From Candidatus Schekmanbacteria bacterium GWA2_38_11 (lineage in GTDB: Bacteria; Schekmanbacteria; GWA2-38-11), in NCBI GenBank assembly GCA_001790645.1, contig MGDB01000149.1:1-17768 (forward strand): a stretch of 17,768 nucleotides of DNA, written 5' to 3'. Made by a program: the position numbers and the translations under genes. This document shows, piece by piece, positions 13,575 to 17,768 of this stretch. Below the pieces are notes generated by a model, which was not told the origin of the DNA, searched no databases, and worked only from the letters and a program-made list of their open reading frames with translations. Each line of letters starts with the position of its first letter. Within the stretch, counting starts at the first letter, position 1.

Positions 13575-14740
13575 ATAAACTGGCAAAGAAAAGTAAGAAG
13601 AAAGGAAGATCCCCCTACATTGGCGTGATCATTTTTGTACTGGCAGCAGTTGCGGCAGGGATAATTGTATTAAAATATCTGGAAAGCCAAAAGTATGAAA
13701 AAGAGCTTTTAAAAAAATCAGAAGAGGTAAACCTGAAACTTGAAAGCAGCCTTTTTAAAGCAGGTCTGTCGAAAAAAGAGATTGTTTCAAGTTCTGAAGA
13801 GTTAAAGAGCCTCAAGAACGGGAAGGTTTTACTCTGTAAAAGAGTTATTACTCTTAAGAAGGGAGTAAAAATTGAGGATATAGCAAAGGCTATCAGAGGG
13901 CTTTCAGAGCTTCGCGGTGTTGATGTTGAAGAGACGAGAGATGAGAGAATAATAAAAAAGCAGGGGAGAAAGTATGTTGTCAAGTTAAGCGGATTTATAA
14001 TTCAGGAGATAGTTATTTATCCATATGCCGGAGAGGAAGAGATTTACAAACCTCTACCACCTGAGATTTCTAAAAAGAAGCCAATGGTTGCACTGATAAT
14101 TGATGATCTGGGGGGAAGCTTAAAGCAGGCAAATGTTTTTTTAAAGATAGACGGGCCTATAATTTTTTCTATTCTGCCAAACCTCGCCTTTTCAAAAAAA
14201 ATATCACGGCTTGCTAATGATTCTGGTAAAGAGGTCATCCTTCATTGTCCCATGGAACCGGAGGATTACCCCAAAGATGATCCGGGAAAGGGAGGAATAT
14301 TCTCAACAATGGAAGAGGATGAAATATTGAAGATTCTTGACAAAGATTTGGAATCAGTTCCCAATGCGGTCGGGTTTAATAACCACATGGGATCTAAACT
14401 GACTCAAGACAGGGGAAAAATGAAAATTATTTTGGGCTGGGCTAAAAGGAAAAAACTGTTTTTCATTGACAGTCGGACCACCGCTGAAACCAAAGGTGCT
14501 GAAGTGGCAATGGAACTTGATGTAAAGTTTGGAGAACGGTTGGTCTTTCTTGACAATATAAGGGAAGTGCCTGAGATTGAAAAAGAACTTTCAAGGCTTT
14601 TAAGCCTTGCTAAAAAGAATGGCAAGGCCATTGGCATAGGTCATCCGTACCCTGAGACTGCTGTTGCCATTCAGATGATGCTTCCTGAATTTGAGAAAGA
14701 AGGGGTTGAGCTTGTTACTGCATCTTCAGTAGTTGAGTGA
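13571..14740 (+). CDS. Divergent polysaccharide deacetylase family protein (YibQ-like)
   Basis: A 389-residue protein with a membrane anchor (about 17-34), a stalk with coiled-coil character (36-85), a middle region of unknown fold (86-160) and a divergent polysaccharide deacetylase domain (about 172-385). Family-typical segments are ALIIDDLG (174-181), FSILPN (199-204), VILHCPMEP (222-230), GFNNHMGS (268-275), FFIDSRT (297-303) and GIGHPYPET (355-363). It probably acts on envelope glycans, but the substrate is not known for this family. The gene often follows ctpA and envC homologues, and it does so here. The ATG lies in the end of a MITE-like repeat with only a CGGA before it; I see no better start before the anchor, so the repeat appears to supply the start region. 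Confidence 0.88.
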   Translation: MNKLAKKSKKKGRSPYIGVIIFVLAAVAAGIIVLKYLESQKYEKELLKKSEEVNLKLESSLFKAGLSKKEIVSSSEELKSLKNGKVLLCKRVITLKKGVKIEDIAKAIRGLSELRGVDVEETRDERIIKKQGRKYVVKLSGFIIQEIVIYPYAGEEEIYKPLPPEISKKKPMVALIIDDLGGSLKQANVFLKIDGPIIFSILPNLAFSKKISRLANDSGKEVILHCPMEPEDYPKDDPGKGGIFSTMEEDEILKILDKDLESVPNAVGFNNHMGSKLTQDRGKMKIILGWAKRKKLFFIDSRTTAETKGAEVAMELDVKFGERLVFLDNIREVPEIEKELSRLLSLAKKNGKAIGIGHPYPETAVAIQMMLPEFEKEGVELVTASSVVE

Positions 14741-14756
14741 AAGTAAGGTATAAACT

Positions 14757-14853
14757 GTAGGGCAAGGCGTTCGACTGAACTCACGCCGAAGACTTCAGCC
14801 TTGCTTAATGTCTGCCTGCCTGCCGGCAGACAACCCTGAAGGTCTGCCCCTGC
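14757..14853 (+). repeat. Third BIME-like REP pair, with insertions in the hairpin tip and in the linker
   Basis: GTAGGGCAAGGC (14757-14768) is followed by a 25-base insert (14769-14793, starting GTTCGACTG and ending CGAAGAC) and then TTCAGCCTTGC (14794-14804). Without the insert, the hairpin differs at one base from 2597-2619. The linker then holds GTCTGCC...GGCAGAC (14810-14831), and a decayed second hairpin AACCCTGAAGGTCTGCCCCTGC-like run ends near 14853. The linker shares CTGCCTGCCGG with the reverse complement of 1016-1046. Confidence 0.75.
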
Positions 14854-14860
14854 ATTTTTT

Positions 14861-14904
14861 ACGCGGGCTACCTGTCTGCCGACAGGCAGGAAGCCCGCAG
14901 CTAC
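14861..14904 (-). repeat. GTAG-headed REP hairpin with a 20-bp unit inserted at its tip
   Basis: On the plus strand: ACGCGGGCTA (14861-14870), the 20-base unit CCTGTCTGCCGACAGGCAGG (14871-14890), then AAGCCCGCAGCTAC (14891-14904). Removing the unit leaves GCGGGC-TAAA-GCCCGC followed by AGCTAC, a normal REP with the shared CTAAAG core. The unit is a four-base variant of the perfect palindrome at 4251-4270. Confidence 0.8.
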
Positions 14905-14970
14905 CAGGTCTTGCATTTTAACTTTGATACATTGATACTGTTACAGCCTATAGCTTATAGCTGTTTCAGC

Positions 14971-15000
14971 TTGACTGTAGCTCGTATAATTTAATATATA
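14971..15000 (+). promoter_or_regulatory. Sigma70-like promoter for lgt
   Basis: TTGACT (14971-14976) and TATATA (14995-15000) are 18 bases apart, in an AT-rich region directly before the AGGAGG at 15017-15022. The leader would be only about 20 bases long. Prediction only. Confidence 0.5.
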
Positions 15001-15028
15001 TAATTTAGAACCAAAAAGGAGGTTGCAG

Positions 15029-15829
15029 TTGTATCCAACTCTTTTTTCTTTTGGCCCCATTAAAGTCCATGTCTACGGAGCTCTGATTGCTCTGGGAATA
15101 TTCCTTGCTATGCTCTATCTCTCAAAGCAGGCAAAACGTCAGGGATTCGATTACCAGAAGATACTGGACATAACCGTATATTTAGTCCTGTCGGGAATTC
15201 TTGGTGCAAGGATTCTTTATGTGATTCTGGAATACAGGAGCTTTGAAGGTGATATTCTTGGAATTTTTAAGATCTGGGAAGGCGGGTTGGTTTTTTACGG
15301 AGGATTTCTCTCTGCTTTTGCCGTTGGTTATTATTTAGTAAAAAAATATAAGATGCCTGTATGGAAGAGTCTTGACCTCTTTGCCCCTGCTGTCCCTCTT
15401 GCACATACCTTTGGGAGGATGGGTTGTTTTTTTGCAGGCTGCTGCTATGGAAAGCCGACAAATGTCCCGTGGGCAATCACATTTAAAAATCCTGATTCCC
15501 TTGCCCAGTCAGTTCTCAATATCCCTGTGCATCCAACGCAGATTTATGAGTCTTTATCAAACTTTATGATTTTCCTTTTTCTTAACTGGTTTCAGAAACG
15601 GAAAAGTTTTGATGGCGAGGTTACATGGTTCTATGTGATCCTCTATTCAGTAATGAGGTTTGCAGTTGAGTTCTTCAGAGCAGATGAGAGAGGATTTGTC
15701 TTTAATGGCCTTTTGTCCACTTCCCAGTTCCTCAGCTTAATACTAGTCCCCTTCAGCATTTTCATGATTCTGACTATGAGGAAGAATAAAAATTCTCCAG
15801 CCCATGCGAGAAGCCGGGGACGTATATAA
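15029..15829 (+). CDS. lgt: Prolipoprotein diacylglyceryl transferase Lgt
   Basis: Lgt moves diacylglycerol from phosphatidylglycerol onto the lipobox cysteine of prolipoproteins in the inner membrane, the first lipoprotein maturation step. The 266-residue product has about seven membrane segments. It shows WEGGLVFYGGF (83-93), the signature-type GRMGCFFAGCCYG (129-141), HPTQIYES (168-175) and RFAVEFFR (210-217). I place the start at the TTG at 15029, six bases after AGGAGG (15017-15022), giving MYPTLFSFGP, the usual Lgt N-terminus; the TTG at 15023 directly abuts the AGGAGG and would be unusable. A separate promoter (14971-15000) fits independent expression. The last ten residues (SPAHARSRGRI) look low-complexity and may be a tail. 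Confidence 0.94.
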   Translation: MYPTLFSFGPIKVHVYGALIALGIFLAMLYLSKQAKRQGFDYQKILDITVYLVLSGILGARILYVILEYRSFEGDILGIFKIWEGGLVFYGGFLSAFAVGYYLVKKYKMPVWKSLDLFAPAVPLAHTFGRMGCFFAGCCYGKPTNVPWAITFKNPDSLAQSVLNIPVHPTQIYESLSNFMIFLFLNWFQKRKSFDGEVTWFYVILYSVMRFAVEFFRADERGFVFNGLLSTSQFLSLILVPFSIFMILTMRKNKNSPAHARSRGRI

Positions 15830-15851
15830 CTTAAAGCTAAAAGCGAAAAGT

Positions 15852-15898
15852 GCAAAACTAAAACTCAAAACTTTGAATTATAACTTTTAGTTTTTTGC
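15852..15898. terminator. Possible AT-rich terminator between convergent lgt and the glycosyltransferase
   Basis: GCAAAACTAAAA (15852-15863) pairs with TTTTAGTTTTTTGC (15885-15898) with a two-base bulge, and the right arm itself supplies a T-run. It lies within a larger A/T inverted repeat (about 15837-15985, with AAGCGAAAAGTGCAAA on the left and TTTTCGCTTTGCACTTT on the right). Its position between converging genes fits termination; the stem is weak. Confidence 0.35.
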
Positions 15899-15985
15899 TT
15901 TAAGTTTAAAGTTTTTTAGCCCATGACAACTTGAATCCTCAAACCCTCTTCCAAAGGTTTTCGCTTTGCACTTTAAGTTTTCAGT

Positions 15986-17314
15986 TTACCTTGTCAGCCA
16001 TGAATTATTCTTAAATGTTATAAAAGCGTAGGGGATTGTCCACATGAGAAAAAATACATGGAGGAAGGCATAGATTATGCCATAGACAAAATCAGAATTC
16101 TTCTCAAAGCGGATGTAGAAAAGCATGTAAACCAGACCCATGATAACTATAAGGGAAAAGAACCTCAAAATTAATATTGGATCAATTGTTATGTAGTAGA
16201 GAGAGAAAAAGAAAACATAAAACTGGAAGAGCATCAGTATTGTTGTCAGGCAAAAATCAAAGGCAGGAAGAAAACGGTTTTTCTTCCTGTATCTGGTAAA
16301 CATAAAAGATGAAAAGATAATACCTTCCCTTATAAAGCTCTTGTGCCACCGGGTAAGCATCTTTGCTAATTTTTTTAAGTTATTCGGAACCAGTGTATAG
16401 ACCACAGAATTTCTCTGATAAACTGTGTAAAAGCCTTTGCGTATAACAAAGTTAGTGAGTGACCTGTCATCTCCATAGGTGCATACCTGGCCCATGAATT
16501 CCTGATACAGCCATTCATTTAAGAATTTCATAATCACACTTTTCCTGTAGGCGGAAAGGACTCCTGAACAGCACATCACGGTTTTAAAGACTGATGTTGA
16601 TGCTCTGAAGAATTCAAAAGCCATTGTATAGCGCACGCCGAGCATTCTTGTTAAGAAATTTTCGTCCTTGTTAAAGACTTTCACTTTGGCTGTGACAGCT
16701 CCTATTTTTTTATCAACAAAAGGGGCAACAATAGCCTTAAAGGCTTTTTCATCTGCAATGCTGTCTGAATCCATGGTAACAAGTATTTCGCCCATGGATT
16801 TTCTGAACCCTATGGCAAGAGCATTTCTTTTGCCCTTGTTCCTGCGAGACTTTATGGCTGTGATAAGAAGAGGATACTGCTGCTGTATTTTCTGTATATG
16901 ACTCCAGGTATCATCAGTTGAGCCGTCGTCAATGCATATTATTTCTAATTTTGATTCCGGGTAGTCAGAATTTACACATGACAGAAGTGCTTTGCTGACC
17001 ATTTCCCCTTCATTATAGGTAGGTATTATTACAGAGATTTTCGGGAAATAATCTTTTAGTTTGTATGGTTTATAACAGAACCAGAGTATTGCCCTGTAGG
17101 GAAGATGGATGCATACTAAAAATGCGTAGAAGAAGAGTGGCAGAGAGAAATATTTAGAGAATATATTAATGTTATACCAATAGCCTGCTTTAGCAAAAGA
17201 CCCTGTTACATAGGCTGAGAAGACAATGAGGCTGAAAGTAACAAAAAGAAATATCTTGAATATCCTCTCTAAATTATTTTTACTTTCAATTTCCTCAGTT
17301 ATAAAATATCCCAT
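15986..17314 (-). CDS. Processive family 2 glycosyltransferase, hyaluronan synthase/NodC-like
   Basis: A 442-residue inner-membrane enzyme. Two hydrophobic segments (about 20-38, 52-80) precede the GT2 catalytic domain (92-330), and three or four segments follow (352-375, 380-400, 408-435). This is the layout of enzymes that make and extrude a beta-linked polysaccharide. Visible motifs are VIIPTYNE (95-102), IDDGSTDD (128-135), the metal-binding DSD (182-184), CCSGVLSAYR (248-257), TYGDDRSLTNFV (279-290, acceptor/base Asp in GDDR) and TRWHKSFIRE (321-330). The last two closely resemble streptococcal hyaluronan synthase. The usual QxxRW product-binding motif is MLTRW here (319-323), with Met for Gln. 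The product sugar is unknown, and chitin-like or other polymers are possible. It stands alone on the minus strand. The ribosome site is only a weak GAAGA. Confidence 0.88.
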   Translation of the reverse strand: MGYFITEEIESKNNLERIFKIFLFVTFSLIVFSAYVTGSFAKAGYWYNINIFSKYFSLPLFFYAFLVCIHLPYRAILWFCYKPYKLKDYFPKISVIIPTYNEGEMVSKALLSCVNSDYPESKLEIICIDDGSTDDTWSHIQKIQQQYPLLITAIKSRRNKGKRNALAIGFRKSMGEILVTMDSDSIADEKAFKAIVAPFVDKKIGAVTAKVKVFNKDENFLTRMLGVRYTMAFEFFRASTSVFKTVMCCSGVLSAYRKSVIMKFLNEWLYQEFMGQVCTYGDDRSLTNFVIRKGFYTVYQRNSVVYTLVPNNLKKLAKMLTRWHKSFIREGIIFSSFMFTRYRKKNRFLPAFDFCLTTILMLFQFYVFFFSLYYITIDPILILRFFSLIVIMGLVYMLFYIRFEKNSDFVYGIIYAFLHVFFLMWTIPYAFITFKNNSWLTR

Positions 17315-17410
17315 TTCTTCTTTTCTTGACCTCTTTATTGATTAGAACAGAATAAGGAAATTAAAAATTATCTTGGCAGCTCTTATATTGCAGGTAAATT
17401 TCTGCCTTTT

Positions 17411-17450
17411 TTTATATGTATTTTCTTTTTCTGTCAATATTTATTTGACA
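17411..17450 (-). promoter_or_regulatory. Possible promoter with overlapping TGTCAA/TTGACA palindrome for the glycosyltransferase
   Basis: On the minus strand TTGACA (17437-17432) precedes TATAAA (17416-17411) with a short 15-base spacer. TGTCAA (17432-17437) and TTGACA (17445-17450) form an inverted repeat with a 7-base spacer, so a dimeric regulator could cover the -35. Both hexamers could also be chance in this AT-rich stretch. Confidence 0.35.
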
Positions 17451-17507
17451 CGGGGGAGGCAATAACTTAAATTTGAGAAGAAATTTTCTAAATTAGAGGG
17501 AAAATAA

Positions 17508-17709
17508 GTCAGGCGAGACGCCTGACCTACTGGTAAGTGTTAATTATTTACGGGTAGGACAGGCGTCCCGCCTGTCCAAAAGCGAATCAGCGGAAAAATG
17601 GCAATTTACATCGGGTCAGGAGACCCGATGCTACCCGGGGTAGAGGCAGGTTTCCGGATATGCGGTTGTGTATAATTATTTACGAATAGGACAGGCGTCT
17701 CGCCTGTCC
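17508..17709. repeat. Cluster of four GTAG/ATAG-headed REP hairpins
   Basis: 1) 17508-17530 (minus): GTCAGGCG/CGCCTGAC ending CTAC. 2) 17554-17577 (plus): GTAG then GACAGGCG/CGCCTGTC. 3) 17609-17634 (minus): CATCGGGTC/GACCCGATG followed by CTAC. 4) 17686-17709 (plus): ATAG then the same stem as 2. Copies 2 and 4 are also flanked by a shared TAATTATTTACG before and TCCAAA after, so a unit of about 40 bases is duplicated (17541-17582 and 17673-17711). No gene is seen in 17451-17743; an ATG at 17744 opens a frame that runs off the window. Confidence 0.8.
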
Positions 17710-17768
17710 AAAGAAAAAATCTCAAAAAAGAAAGCAAAACTTCATGGCAAACGATTTCTTAAATAAAT

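Noticed and set aside
14671..14916. 81-residue minus-strand frame over the yibQ-like 3' end
   Set aside because: It is made of REP translation (LPVGRQ, LPAGRQ) and the antisense of the preceding gene.
17744..17768. Possible gene start (ATGGCAAACGATTTC) at the window end
   Set aside because: Only eight codons are visible, with just an A-rich run and no clear ribosome site; it cannot be judged without the following sequence.

Overview
The window (about 40% GC by eye) is a chromosomal, housekeeping-type segment from an uncultured Gram-negative (diderm) bacterium. Evidence for a diderm is an FtsEX plus degenerate-LytM (EnvC-like) set, a periplasmic HtrA protease, a CtpA/Prc protease and an Lgt. 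The split transketolase, the ThiD-ThiN fusion, and the dense short palindromic repeats remind me of candidate-phylum groundwater genomes (Schekmanbacteria, Omnitrophota, Nitrospirota or deltaproteobacterial neighbours). I cannot assign a phylum from sequence alone.

Layout: (1) 1-4008, thiamine synthesis on the + strand: the 3' end of thiG, thiE, a thiD-thiN fusion and thiC. Together they make the thiazole, the pyrimidine (HMP), its phosphorylation and the coupling to thiamine phosphate. Two unrelated coupling enzymes are encoded (ThiE and the ThiN domain). (2) 4308-5780, an HtrA/DegP-type protease. (3) 6139-6417, a small membrane protein on the - strand. (4) 6643-8440, a two-subunit transketolase, which uses thiamine diphosphate, behind a good sigma70-like promoter. 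(5) 8588-14740, a cell-division and envelope block in the order ftsE, ftsX, envC-like, ctpA-like, divergent polysaccharide deacetylase (YibQ-like). (6) 15029-15829, lgt, whose start I move to a TTG correctly spaced from its AGGAGG. (7) 15986-17314 on the - strand, a processive family 2 glycosyltransferase resembling hyaluronan synthase/NodC. (8) 17315-17768, non-coding and repeat-rich.

The most unusual content lies between the genes. Nearly every gap holds short hairpins that carry GTAG at one foot, the hallmark of REP elements mobilised by REP-associated tyrosine transposases (RAYTs). Three gaps hold the same paired, inverted arrangement (BIME-like). In at least three hairpins a second short element of 20 or 25 bp sits exactly at the tip of the hairpin, and removing it restores a clean REP identical or nearly identical to another copy in the window. 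This nested hairpin-in-hairpin insertion is the best candidate for something undescribed. Some repeats run into gene starts: the yibQ-like start codon lies in the terminal repeat of a MITE-like element, and the envC-like reading frame stays open through a repeat mosaic. No transposase, CRISPR, tRNA or rRNA was seen, and no TPP riboswitch was found in front of the thi genes.
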